Shown one piece after another: positions 1 through 6,392 of a stretch of 10,878 nt of DNA (position 1 is its first letter; every line of letters begins with the position of its first letter). The stretch covers positions 1-10,878 of the forward strand of contig JANXUN010000495.1 of assembly GCA_025356185.1 (NCBI GenBank), in the 5' to 3' direction. The notes under the pieces were generated by a model, which ran no database searches, had not been told where the DNA came from, and saw nothing but the letters and a program-made list of their open reading frames with translations. The position numbers were made by a program, and so were the translations under genes. The stretch comes from Gemmatimonadaceae bacterium. Its GTDB lineage: Bacteria > Gemmatimonadota > Gemmatimonadetes > Gemmatimonadales > Gemmatimonadaceae.

Positions 1-84
1 GCCATGCGTTTGCGCGAGGTGGGATTCACTGCGCCTATTGTTGACGAACTCGACGCCGCGGCGGCCGAGCTCGTCCTCAAATAG
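1..84 (+). CDS. 3' end of an unrecognised gene (C-terminal 27 residues)
   Basis: Frame 1 is open from the window edge to a TAG at 82-84. It encodes the last 27 residues of a protein that begins to the left of the window. The visible tail contains the stretch GFTAPIVDELDAAAAELVLK, an amphipathic helical end with no diagnostic motif, so I do not assign a function. It runs convergently into ispG, and the last 8 bases of the two genes overlap (77-84). It is supported only by the open frame reaching the edge, its alanine- and leucine-rich coding character, and its fit against the end of ispG. A chance open frame of this length is possible. Confidence 0.45.
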   Translation, partial: AMRLREVGFTAPIVDELDAAAAELVLK

Positions 85-1312
85 GCGTGTAGTTCGTCTC
101 GACGTAATTTCCAAGGATCACCAAAAACTCTTCGACGATCCGCTCACCCTTGAGCGTCGTGAACAGTTTGCCGTCGACATACACCGGCGCTTTGGGCTCT
201 TCAAATGTGCCCGGCAGCGAGATGCCAATGTTCGCGTGTTTCGATTCGCCTGGTCCGTTCACCACGCATCCCATCACCGCGACTTTCATCTCGACCACAC
301 CGGGGCGTGATTCGCGCCACAGCGGCATCTGCTCGCGCAGATAGCCTTGAATATCCTCGGCCATGTGCTGAAAAAACGTGCTTGTGGTGCGACCACACCC
401 GGGACATGCGGTGACTTGCGGCGCGAAGGAACGCAGCCCCAACGATTGCAAGATCTGTTGCGCGACAAACACTTCTTCGCGACGATCACCGTTGGGCTTG
501 GGCGTGAGCGAAACACGAATCGTGTCACCGATCCCTTCGTTCAACAAAATCGCGAGCGCCGCACTCGATGCAACAACCCCTTTGTTGCCCATGCCCGCCT
601 CGGTGAGACCGAGATGCAAGGGATAGTCGCAGCGGGCAGCCAGTCGGCGGTAGCACTCCACCAAATCAGGTACCACGGAAATCTTGGCACTCACAATGAT
701 CTGATCGTGACGCAGTCCGACTTCTTCGGCTAACGCGGCTGACCGCAATGCGCTTTCCAGCATCGCGTCCATGTACACGTCTTTCGCATCGCGCGGCGTG
801 ACGGACGTCGCGTTCGCGTCCATCATCTGCGTCAACAGGTCTTGATCGAGCGAACCCCAGTTCACCCCAATCCGCACCGGCTTGTTGTGGTCGATCGCCG
901 CTTGCACAATCGTCGTAAAATTCGCGTCGCGATGCTTGGAACCGACATTGCCCGGATTAATGCGATACTTGTCCAACGTCGCCGCGCACTGCGGATATTT
1001 GGTGAGCAGCAGATGGCCGTTGTAGTGAAAGTCACCGATCAAGGGCACATCAAGTCCACGGTCCGTCAGGCGCTGACGGATCTCCGGAACGGCCCGCGCC
1101 GCTTCGTCGTTGTTGACCGTAATGCGTACCTTCTGTGACCCCGCCTCGAACAACTCTGCGACTTGCGTCGCCGTTGATGCGGCGTCAGCGGTATCCGTAT
1201 TGGTCATCGACTGCACCACGACAGGGTGCCCCGAACCAACCGGGACACCGCGAACCCACGTAGTCACAGAAGCGCGACGAACGACCTGGTCGCGGCGAGC
1301 AGCGGACGACAC
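77..1312 (-). CDS. ispG: 4-hydroxy-3-methylbut-2-en-1-yl diphosphate synthase (IspG/GcpE)
   Basis: This is the penultimate enzyme of the MEP isoprenoid pathway. It reductively converts 2-C-methyl-D-erythritol 2,4-cyclodiphosphate to HMBPP with a [4Fe-4S] cluster, in the cytosol. The N-terminal TIM-barrel part carries the family segment VVVQSMTNTDTAD near residues 31-43. The C-terminal part has CPGCGR (Cys303, Cys306) and MGCVVNGPGE (Cys349, Glu356), the three cysteines and glutamate that bind the cluster in this family. I chose the GTG at 1312-1310, giving 411 aa, close to bacterial IspG lengths. A GTG at 1369 is possible. The open frame extends to 1486, but that would overlap the divergent gene at 1394 and adds non-family sequence. 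No clear Shine-Dalgarno precedes the start. The 3' end overlaps the convergent upstream gene by 8 bp, leaving no room for a separate terminator. Confidence 0.96.
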   Translation of the reverse strand: MSSAARRDQVVRRASVTTWVRGVPVGSGHPVVVQSMTNTDTADAASTATQVAELFEAGSQKVRITVNNDEAARAVPEIRQRLTDRGLDVPLIGDFHYNGHLLLTKYPQCAATLDKYRINPGNVGSKHRDANFTTIVQAAIDHNKPVRIGVNWGSLDQDLLTQMMDANATSVTPRDAKDVYMDAMLESALRSAALAEEVGLRHDQIIVSAKISVVPDLVECYRRLAARCDYPLHLGLTEAGMGNKGVVASSAALAILLNEGIGDTIRVSLTPKPNGDRREEVFVAQQILQSLGLRSFAPQVTACPGCGRTTSTFFQHMAEDIQGYLREQMPLWRESRPGVVEMKVAVMGCVVNGPGESKHANIGISLPGTFEEPKAPVYVDGKLFTTLKGERIVEEFLVILGNYVETNYTPI

Positions 1313-1393
1313 GATAACGCACCCGGAGAAAGTTGTCGGCGAGGGAGCCGCTGTAAGGTAGCGCAGCACGGGACAGGACCCCAACTTCCGGCC
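1313..1393. promoter_or_regulatory. Divergent intergenic region between ispG and a membrane protein gene
   Basis: This 81-bp gap between two divergently read genes must hold the start signals for both if the chosen starts are right. I see no good -35/-10 pair on either strand. The best plus-strand candidate, TTGTCG at 1333 with TAAGGT at 1354, matches the -10 consensus at only three of six positions and has a short 15-bp spacer. A promoter is inferred from gene layout, not from motifs. Confidence 0.35.
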
Positions 1394-1846
1394 ATGACCG
1401 ACAACGCACCCGAACCCGACAACGGCGCCCCGACGGACGCCCCGCGCCCCGCTGTTGCGCCCAAGCAATCGTTTAAGCGCCGTCACTGGGGAAAGCTGAT
1501 CGTCTTCGTGCTGCTTGGCTTGCCAATCACGGGTTTTGCACTGTGGACGCTCGCGTCGCTGTCATGGAGTTACTCCAGCGGACAACGCGCCGGTTACGTG
1601 CAGAAAATGTCGTACAAAGGTTTTGTCTGCAAAACGTGGGAAGGCGTGTTGTATACCGACATCGCCAAGGGTTTTCGCTCTGACAGTTTTTCGTTTACGG
1701 TGCGCAGCGATTCACTTGCGAAAGTTGTTGAATCGCTCAGCGGTAAACGCGTGACGATTCACTACGAGCAACACATCAAAGTGCCATCGTCATGTTTTGG
1801 CGACACCGAATATTTTGTCACGCAAGTGCAACCCATTCCGGAATAG
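1394..1846 (+). CDS. Small single-pass membrane protein, conserved family often mislabelled 6-phosphogluconate dehydrogenase
   Basis: The protein has 150 aa. A Pro/Ala/Asp-rich N-terminus (1-25) is followed by a basic stretch KRRHWGK (29-34). One hydrophobic helix comes next (about 35-57), then a soluble domain of about 90 residues. By the positive-inside rule the N-terminus is probably cytoplasmic and the domain extracytoplasmic. The segment SGQRAGYVQKMSYKGFVCKT (61-80) and the later pattern of a predicted strand, SGKRVTIHY and a GDT(E/N)Y motif near the end resemble a small family I recall from Bacteroidetes genomes. It is often annotated 6-phosphogluconate dehydrogenase although it has no Rossmann fold. 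No enzymatic motif is visible. Two cysteines (79 and 134) lie in the outer domain. The ATG at 1394 is preferred because an upstream frame start (1226) would run deep into ispG. Its role is unknown. Confidence 0.8.
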   Translation: MTDNAPEPDNGAPTDAPRPAVAPKQSFKRRHWGKLIVFVLLGLPITGFALWTLASLSWSYSSGQRAGYVQKMSYKGFVCKTWEGVLYTDIAKGFRSDSFSFTVRSDSLAKVVESLSGKRVTIHYEQHIKVPSSCFGDTEYFVTQVQPIPE

Positions 1847-1946
1847 TCGCGAGGCTTGGGGTTGGCGGCGATGGAGTCGCAAATCTCGCTCTTTCGGGTA
1901 AGGCCATCTCGCACGCGCCCCTTCTAAGTTCACAAGACTTGCACGG

Positions 1947-1958
1947 CAGCACGTGCTG
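1947..1958. repeat. Perfect 12-bp palindrome CAGCACGTGCTG
   Basis: This is a perfect dyad about 65 bp upstream of the barrel-protein gene at 2023, centred on ACGT. Flanking bases loosely extend the symmetry (GCAC at 1941-1944, GTGC around 1958-1961). Its position and symmetry suit a binding site for a dimeric regulator. It could equally form the tip of a cruciform or RNA hairpin, though without a loop it is a poor RNA stem. No second copy was noticed in the window. Confidence 0.4.
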
Positions 1959-1969
1959 TGCCTCGCGTC

Positions 1970-1989
1970 TCTCGTGATCGTTCGCGAGA
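1970..1989 (+). promoter_or_regulatory. Hairpin in the probable 5' UTR of the barrel-protein gene
   Basis: TCTCGTG (1970-1976) pairs with CGCGAGA (1983-1989) across a 6-nt loop, giving a 7-bp stem with one U-G pair in plus-strand RNA. It lies 33 nt upstream of the ATG at 2023 and leaves the TGGAG ribosome-binding site free. It has no T-tract, so it is not an obvious terminator. It may stabilise the leader, or the match may be chance in GC-rich DNA. Confidence 0.3.
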
Positions 1990-2010
1990 CTCTCGTCGTT
2001 CTTCTGCATC

Positions 2011-2015
2011 TGGAG
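2011..2015 (+). promoter_or_regulatory. Shine-Dalgarno TGGAG for the barrel gene at 2023
   Basis: TGGAG ends 7 nt before the ATG at 2023. It is the clearest Shine-Dalgarno match in the window and fixes that start codon. Most other starts here have no convincing match. Confidence 0.6.
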
Positions 2016-2022
2016 CACACTG

Positions 2023-2577
2023 ATGACTCGATTTATTACGATCGCCGCTACCGCGGCTGCCCTTGCCTTACCGAACATTTCCGTTGCACAAAGTCGCCCC
2101 GTCACCTTTGGCGTGAGTGGTGGCGCCTCCATTCCAACGACCAATTTGAGCAACAGCGTTGATCTCGGATACAGTCTGGCCGGACATCTGTACCTGCACC
2201 CTGCCCCAATGGGTCAGCTCTATCTTCGTGGCGACGTGAGCTATGATCGGTGGAACGGGAAGAACAGTTCCAATTCGCATATCAGCAGCTTGGGTGTTGT
2301 CGGAAACATACTTGTGCCGTTTGCCCCGGACATGACAGTCGCGCGTCCGTATTTTCTCGCCGGTGCGGGCCTCTATCGGTTGGACGCGTCTGTAACCGCA
2401 GTTGGTTCGACCGTCACCCTGTCTTCCAACAGTAACAATTTCGGGATTCAGGTGGGCGGCGGTTTCGAGTTCAAGCTTTCCGAACTCTCGACGTTTCTCG
2501 AAGCGAAATACGTGAACGTCAGGAACAACGGTAACAACTCGGGCTACGTCCCCATCACGTTCGGTGTGCGGTTCTAA
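2023..2577 (+). CDS. Outer-membrane beta-barrel protein (OmpA/OmpW-like fold)
   Basis: The protein has 184 aa. A signal peptide covers about 1-22, with cleavage after SVA before QSRP. The mature part starts FGVSGGASIP, a typical first strand of small eight-stranded barrels. It continues as alternating hydrophobic and polar strands separated by Asn/Ser-rich loops, for example the NSSNS loop near 85 and SSNSNN near 135. Glycine- and aromatic-rich strands such as ARPYFLAGAGLYRL are typical of this fold. It ends ITFGVRF; a terminal Phe matches the BAM recognition signal of outer-membrane barrels. No lipoprotein cysteine or OmpA peptidoglycan domain is present. The start is supported by a good TGGAG site. 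The ligand or transport role cannot be told from sequence. It is followed by a 158-nt spacer with two strong hairpins before another barrel gene. Confidence 0.85.
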   Translation: MTRFITIAATAAALALPNISVAQSRPVTFGVSGGASIPTTNLSNSVDLGYSLAGHLYLHPAPMGQLYLRGDVSYDRWNGKNSSNSHISSLGVVGNILVPFAPDMTVARPYFLAGAGLYRLDASVTAVGSTVTLSSNSNNFGIQVGGGFEFKLSELSTFLEAKYVNVRNNGNNSGYVPITFGVRF

Positions 2578-2624
2578 TCGACGGATGTCGCACTGGACGT
2601 CACAGCGGTGCACATGAATCCAAA

Positions 2625-2658
2625 GGCGATCTGCAGAGTACAATATCTGTAGATCGCC
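2625..2658 (+). terminator. Strong hairpin after the first barrel gene (13-bp stem, no T-tract)
   Basis: GGCGATCTGCAGA (2625-2637) pairs with TCTGTAGATCGCC (2646-2658) around an 8-nt loop. The stem is complete apart from one G-T position (2633/2650). That position is a G-U pair in plus-strand RNA but an A-C mismatch in minus-strand RNA, so the structure suits transcripts of the gene ending at 2577. No T-run follows, so it may be a 3'-stabilising or processing hairpin or an atypical terminator. Confidence 0.5.
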
Positions 2659-2669
2659 CACGCGCCTAA

Positions 2670-2696
2670 CTCGCGGTCGGTATTGCCGATCGCGAG
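2670..2696 (+). promoter_or_regulatory. Second hairpin in the same spacer (11-bp stem, 5-nt loop)
   Basis: CTCGCGGTCGG (2670-2680) pairs with CCGATCGCGAG (2686-2696) around the loop TATTG. One G-T position (2676/2690) again pairs only in plus-strand RNA. It ends 39 nt before the ATG at 2736. It could be a second terminator stem of the upstream gene or a leader structure of the downstream gene. No T-tract follows. Confidence 0.45.
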
Positions 2697-2735
2697 GTTG
2701 GTGCTGTCCGTCACGTTAGCTCGAACCACACGCTT

Positions 2736-3362
2736 ATGTCCTCATTTTCCCGTTTCGCTCATCGCCGCGTCCTCACGCTGATGGCGGCTGCCACAGTGAG
2801 CGCCAGCGCATCCATCGCATCCGCACAATCGCTGGCAGATCAAACACGCGCACTCGACCGCGGAACGGATGGACCGAGTCGCGTGCTCTCGGTCAATCCG
2901 TTTTTACCACTCCTCGGATTTTTCTCCGGCGAGTATGAGCATCGCATTGGAAGTGCGCTCGCGTTCGCCGTAGCGGCTTCGCACATCAAGCCGTTCAATA
3001 ACACCATGTACACAAATCTCGACGCCAAACTGCGGCTCTATCCGAGCGAGAACGGGTTACGCGGATTTAATGTCGCGGCGTCATTGGGTGTCGCGCAGAT
3101 TCACGATAACGACCGGCACTACGCGTGCGCCGAACCCGTACCAATCGGCACCAGCAGCGATAGTTGTTATGTGAACTCCAAGTCGTTCAACACGGGAAGC
3201 TTTGCGATCGAGATGGGCTATCAGTGGCTTCTCGGACCGAGTCGCTCCACCGCGCTCACCGTTGGTGGTGGTGCGAAACGGTACTTTGGCAGCGACAGCC
3301 AGTTTCAGTTTATTGAGCACGTCGTTCCGACGCTGCGCTTGACGATCGGGTACGCGTTCTAA
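2736..3362 (+). CDS. Predicted outer-membrane barrel protein, DUF3575-like
   Basis: The protein has 208 aa. Its Sec signal peptide has a basic n-region (RFAHRR) and a hydrophobic core, with likely cleavage after ASA at residue 30 before QSLAD. The mature protein opens with SVNPFLPLLGFFSGEYEHRI (52-71). This fits the first-strand pattern of barrel families such as DUF3575 ('NP..ll.g.fsgeYE'). Further amphipathic strands follow, and the protein ends RLTIGYAF with a terminal Phe suited to BAM. A single Cys pair (131, 144) sits in what should be a surface loop, so a disulfide is plausible. I see no clear Shine-Dalgarno before the ATG. The assignment as a small OM barrel is firm; the family name is tentative and the role unknown. 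The stop is only 8 bp from the end of the convergent gene. Confidence 0.82.
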   Translation: MSSFSRFAHRRVLTLMAAATVSASASIASAQSLADQTRALDRGTDGPSRVLSVNPFLPLLGFFSGEYEHRIGSALAFAVAASHIKPFNNTMYTNLDAKLRLYPSENGLRGFNVAASLGVAQIHDNDRHYACAEPVPIGTSSDSCYVNSKSFNTGSFAIEMGYQWLLGPSRSTALTVGGGAKRYFGSDSQFQFIEHVVPTLRLTIGYAF

Positions 3363-3370
3363 ACGCGAAA

Positions 3371-5533
3371 CTACAACGATCCGCCAAGCGCGAACAGCGC
3401 CTTCCACCGGTCCTTGCGATCAAACGCGCGCGCGGCACCGACGCTGAACGCGCCGCTGAAAAAACGAAGGCGCACGTCGACGCTTCCCTTAAATCCCTCG
3501 GTGGTTTTCCAGCCGAGCGCGGCAAGTTGCGCTCGGGTCGCGTCGCGAGCCGTCGCCTGCCCCCCGAAAAATCCAACCTGAAGTTGCGGCGCAATTGCGG
3601 GCAGCACTAACCTGGAAATGCGAATGGGCGACTGGAGCAACGGCATCAAGTACGCGGCCGTCGTGCGAATGACAACGGCCTGATCGCCGGCGAATTCTTT
3701 ATAGTCGTAGCCGGGCAGTCCTTCGGCACCTCCCACTTCGAGCAACTGCTGCGTGGGGAGGTGGTTCCCTGCGACGTACGCGGCATCAGTTCGCGCACCA
3801 AGTACGAACCGTCCGAACGTGCGCTGAAGCAACGACTCGATCTGCGATCGCTGCCATGCGAGCTCGCCGTCGCCGCGCTCATACGATAGCGATGCCCCGA
3901 TGCCTGACGCCAAAGAACTGGTCACGATATTGCGACCGAGATCAAACTGCGCGCGCGAGCGAACGTAGCTGCCGTTCACGACGGGGCGATTCGCTCTGAA
4001 GTCGCCGCCAATCAAACCGTGCGTGAGGATGTCAGAAAACCCGTGATCCGTACCGCGCGCAACTTCGAGCCTCAACGCCGACGAATGCTTCACCCCGAAT
4101 TCGCGCGAGACTCCGGCTGACACAATGCGACGATCGACCCAGTCGTTGTCTTCCGCGCCAAACAGCGACGCGACAATGTTGCCGCCAGAGGCACCTGTCG
4201 TGACCGTCAGATCATTCGTTGATGCAAGCTGTCGTTCAGCGCGAACACTGGTGATCCACGGTTGCGCGACGCGCGTGAGTTCTATGCCGCCTTTCGCAGT
4301 GCGCTCGTTGAATGCCCATCCACCAAATGCGCGAATGGCGAGCCCTGGAGCGGCGTCACGAAAGTCGAGCAGGCCGGCCATGCCAACAAAGACGCCTTCA
4401 ACGCGATTGTAGCGCACGAGGTCAGTGAACCCACGCGCCTGCCATCGCCATTGCGCACTGCCATCCGGTCGCAGCGCTGGAGGCGCGACATCGTCGAAAT
4501 CGCGCGCGCTCACATCGCTCGACTGTGCGCCAAGATCTTTCGACCACGCGTCCCACTTGCTCGTGCTGTCTGACGACGCAATCGAGAAGGTGTACTTCGG
4601 CGCGCCCAACGTGTCGACGTCGGTACTCCCGACAGGTGTCGTCTCGAGCGCGACGTCATTCCATACCGATTGAATGCGAATCGTCGCGCGCGATTCGGTC
4701 AGCGCCGTGTTGACTTGGTATTCGATGCGCTGGCGGCGTGGCAACCAATACTGTCCATCACGTTCACTATTCTCGAAATCAATGTACGCGATTTCGTCGA
4801 CGCGGCCGATAAATCGCACCAGTTTGGTGAGACGTGACTCGCTCGGCGGCGCCATGAGTTTGATGCGACCCCGCATGCGAACGATTTCACCATTCGCCGC
4901 ATTCACGAACACTTGGCCGGCAAAAAGAATCGCGTCGTGTTTGCCCTCGCGCGGCTCCACATCGACTCGCACGACAGGTACAATGCGCGTGCCGGATCGA
5001 ATTTTTGCGACCGTATCACCGCCCGAAAATCGGTAAAACCGTTCGCGGTCGGCCGCGAAGGGATGCACCGACGGCATTTGTCGGCGCAGGCTGTCGGGCG
5101 TGCCGAATGAGGGACCGCCGCCAAACATCAGCGACATGCGATCGCCGTACAGCGTCGGCGCCGTCCACGGGCGCGGCACGATCGTGAGTGCCGAAAACAT
5201 TGGACCGAGCTGTCGTGCGCGATATCCGATCATCCGCTGATCGAACAATCCACTCCGCTTCCACGACACATCAAGCTGAAACTGTTCGATCTGCGCGGCC
5301 GCCTCAGTGGTCGCTGCCGTCGTGCCGGACACACCGTCGGGCCCGGACGGATTGTTCACGAGCAGTGCAATCTCGCTCTCGATGTGCGCTCGATACCCGG
5401 ACAACGTTTGCGGCACGGCATGATTTGCACGGGCTGCCGACGCCACGAGGGAAGAAAGTGCCGGGGACGTATACGTCGAATCCTGAGCAACAGACGCGGA
5501 CTGCAACGCGAATAGCAGCGCAGAAACGATCAT
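3371..5533 (-). CDS. Large outer-membrane protein: DUF5686/LolA-like N-terminal region plus Omp85-like barrel
   Basis: The protein has 720 aa from the ATG at 5533. It begins with a short hydrophobic signal-like segment (MIVSALLFALQSASVA, then QDS). Residues about 180-300 form a run of strands, with VFVNAANGEIVRMRG and YIDFENSERDGQYWLPRRQ. These resemble the antiparallel sheet of LolA/RseB-type and DUF5686 proteins. YNRVEGVFVG (375-384) is typical of the start of the DUF5686 barrel. The C-terminal half is a barrel. It includes GGAEGLPGYD (601-610), matching the conserved glycine/aromatic loop of the Omp85/ShlB-type surface-antigen domain. No POTRA repeats are recognisable. The last residues are GGSL, not an aromatic, which is unusual for a barrel. 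The n-region lacks positive charge, so a GTG at 5566 is an alternative start. A cargo is unknown; a role in outer-membrane lipid or protein placement is an inference. Confidence 0.8.
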   Translation of the reverse strand: MIVSALLFALQSASVAQDSTYTSPALSSLVASAARANHAVPQTLSGYRAHIESEIALLVNNPSGPDGVSGTTAATTEAAAQIEQFQLDVSWKRSGLFDQRMIGYRARQLGPMFSALTIVPRPWTAPTLYGDRMSLMFGGGPSFGTPDSLRRQMPSVHPFAADRERFYRFSGGDTVAKIRSGTRIVPVVRVDVEPREGKHDAILFAGQVFVNAANGEIVRMRGRIKLMAPPSESRLTKLVRFIGRVDEIAYIDFENSERDGQYWLPRRQRIEYQVNTALTESRATIRIQSVWNDVALETTPVGSTDVDTLGAPKYTFSIASSDSTSKWDAWSKDLGAQSSDVSARDFDDVAPPALRPDGSAQWRWQARGFTDLVRYNRVEGVFVGMAGLLDFRDAAPGLAIRAFGGWAFNERTAKGGIELTRVAQPWITSVRAERQLASTNDLTVTTGASGGNIVASLFGAEDNDWVDRRIVSAGVSREFGVKHSSALRLEVARGTDHGFSDILTHGLIGGDFRANRPVVNGSYVRSRAQFDLGRNIVTSSLASGIGASLSYERGDGELAWQRSQIESLLQRTFGRFVLGARTDAAYVAGNHLPTQQLLEVGGAEGLPGYDYKEFAGDQAVVIRTTAAYLMPLLQSPIRISRLVLPAIAPQLQVGFFGGQATARDATRAQLAALGWKTTEGFKGSVDVRLRFFSGAFSVGAARAFDRKDRWKALFALGGSL

Positions 5534-5633
5534 CAGAGGGGTCGGTATTGAGGACGACAGCGGCACTCGCGGTAGCGAACGGCAAACAGGGTCAGCAACT
5601 TGAACGCATGACTCAGGTACCAGCGCGCCATCG
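5534..5633. promoter_or_regulatory. Divergent intergenic region between the barrel gene and the PPTase operon
   Basis: This 100-bp gap must contain the 5' signals of both the minus-strand barrel gene and the plus-strand PPTase-led operon. I found TTGAAC at 5600 but no acceptable -10 at the right distance, and no Shine-Dalgarno before either ATG. The role is inferred from layout only. Confidence 0.3.
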
Positions 5634-6392
5634 ATGATACACGGAATGCAAAAACCGTTCCGCAACACCGACAATACAATATGGCTTCTCGACGCGCGCA
5701 AGGTTGCGCCGCACGTGGCGCTCGCGCTCGACGGTGTCCTGACTGACGCATCACGAGCAGCGCGCGCGCGATACGTACGTGGCGCCGCGCGCACGCGATT
5801 CACCGCGTCGCGCGCACTGTTGCGCTATGCGGTCGCACAATTCGCGCAACGCCAGATGCATGACGTGACCATCATCGAACGCGTGGAGAACGTGCCGCAT
5901 GTCGACATATCGGATCATGCGGCGGTGCGCATCAGTATGTCGCACAGCGGTTCGTGGATTGCGTGCGCAACCAGCGCGGACGCCGTGGGACTCGACATTG
6001 AATGCACGAGCAAGTCGCGCGACCTCACATCGATGAGCGAATGGTTCTTCACGCCGGACGAGCATCAGTGGTTTCTGGGGCAAGGCACATCGCGCGCGAT
6101 CGAGTCCTTCTATCGCCTCTGGACTGGGAAGGAAGCTGTTTTTAAGCTCGCGTTCGGACTTGGCTGGCGAGGTGCACTGTCCAGCGTACACTTCACTGTG
6201 CGGGACAACACGCTTGGCGCTTCGTTCCCCATCCACGGCACAGACGTGAACACGGCGTTCCTATGGATCGAGAACACGATCGCATGTTCGATCGCAACAC
6301 AGGCAACACAGGCAACACAGGCAACACGCGATCGCGATGACCCAGCGATCGCCGTTCGCGTGGTGCACGTCGATCCACTCGTACTGGCATGA
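5634..6392 (+). CDS. 4'-phosphopantetheinyl transferase, Sfp type
   Basis: This enzyme should transfer 4'-phosphopantetheine from CoA to a serine of an acyl carrier protein, making the holo form needed for polyketide or fatty-acid synthesis. The 252-aa length fits the two-lobed Sfp family. Visible motifs in order are SRALLRYAV (59-67), SMSHSG (101-106), VGLDIE (118-123, with Mg-binding Asp121 and Glu123) and FYRLWTGKEAVFKL (159-172, with Glu167 and Lys171). An imperfect ATQ tandem repeat (221-232) sits in the C-terminal lobe outside the core. ATG at 5634 is used; an in-frame ATG at 5646 is also possible and neither has a clear Shine-Dalgarno. The stop overlaps the next start (ATGA at 6389-6392), implying translational coupling. 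Its place opposite KS and KR genes suggests it serves a pathway-specific carrier protein. Confidence 0.93.
   Translation: MIHGMQKPFRNTDNTIWLLDARKVAPHVALALDGVLTDASRAARARYVRGAARTRFTASRALLRYAVAQFAQRQMHDVTIIERVENVPHVDISDHAAVRISMSHSGSWIACATSADAVGLDIECTSKSRDLTSMSEWFFTPDEHQWFLGQGTSRAIESFYRLWTGKEAVFKLAFGLGWRGALSSVHFTVRDNTLGASFPIHGTDVNTAFLWIENTIACSIATQATQATQATRDRDDPAIAVRVVHVDPLVLA
5759..5781. other. Alternating purine-pyrimidine tract inside the PPTase gene
   Basis: GCGCGCGCGCG runs into ATACGTACGTG with a single phase break at 5770/5771. Alternating CG and CA/TG steps of this length can adopt Z-form DNA under supercoiling. It is also simply coding for Arg/Ala-rich residues, so any function is unproven. 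Confidence 0.3.
6294..6327 (+). repeat. In-frame 9-bp tandem repeat (GCAACACAG x3 plus 7 nt)
   Basis: There are three perfect copies of GCAACACAG followed by GCAACAC. They encode Ala-Thr-Gln three times and then Ala-Thr-Arg in the PPTase C-terminal region. Because the unit is a multiple of three, copy-number change would alter loop length without a frameshift. Confidence 0.9.

Noticed and set aside
1313..1486. N-terminal extension of ispG to an upstream ATG at 1486
   Set aside because: It would overlap the divergent membrane-protein gene by 93 bp and adds 58 residues absent from the IspG family.
2068..2661. 197-codon open frame antisense to the first barrel gene
   Set aside because: It has no signal, domain or protein-like composition. 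The sense frame has a signal peptide, a ribosome-binding site and barrel strands.
5534..5803. Extension of the large barrel protein to an ATG at 5803
   Set aside because: It runs 170 bp into the PPTase gene on the other strand, is Arg/Ala-rich, and would bury the signal peptide internally.
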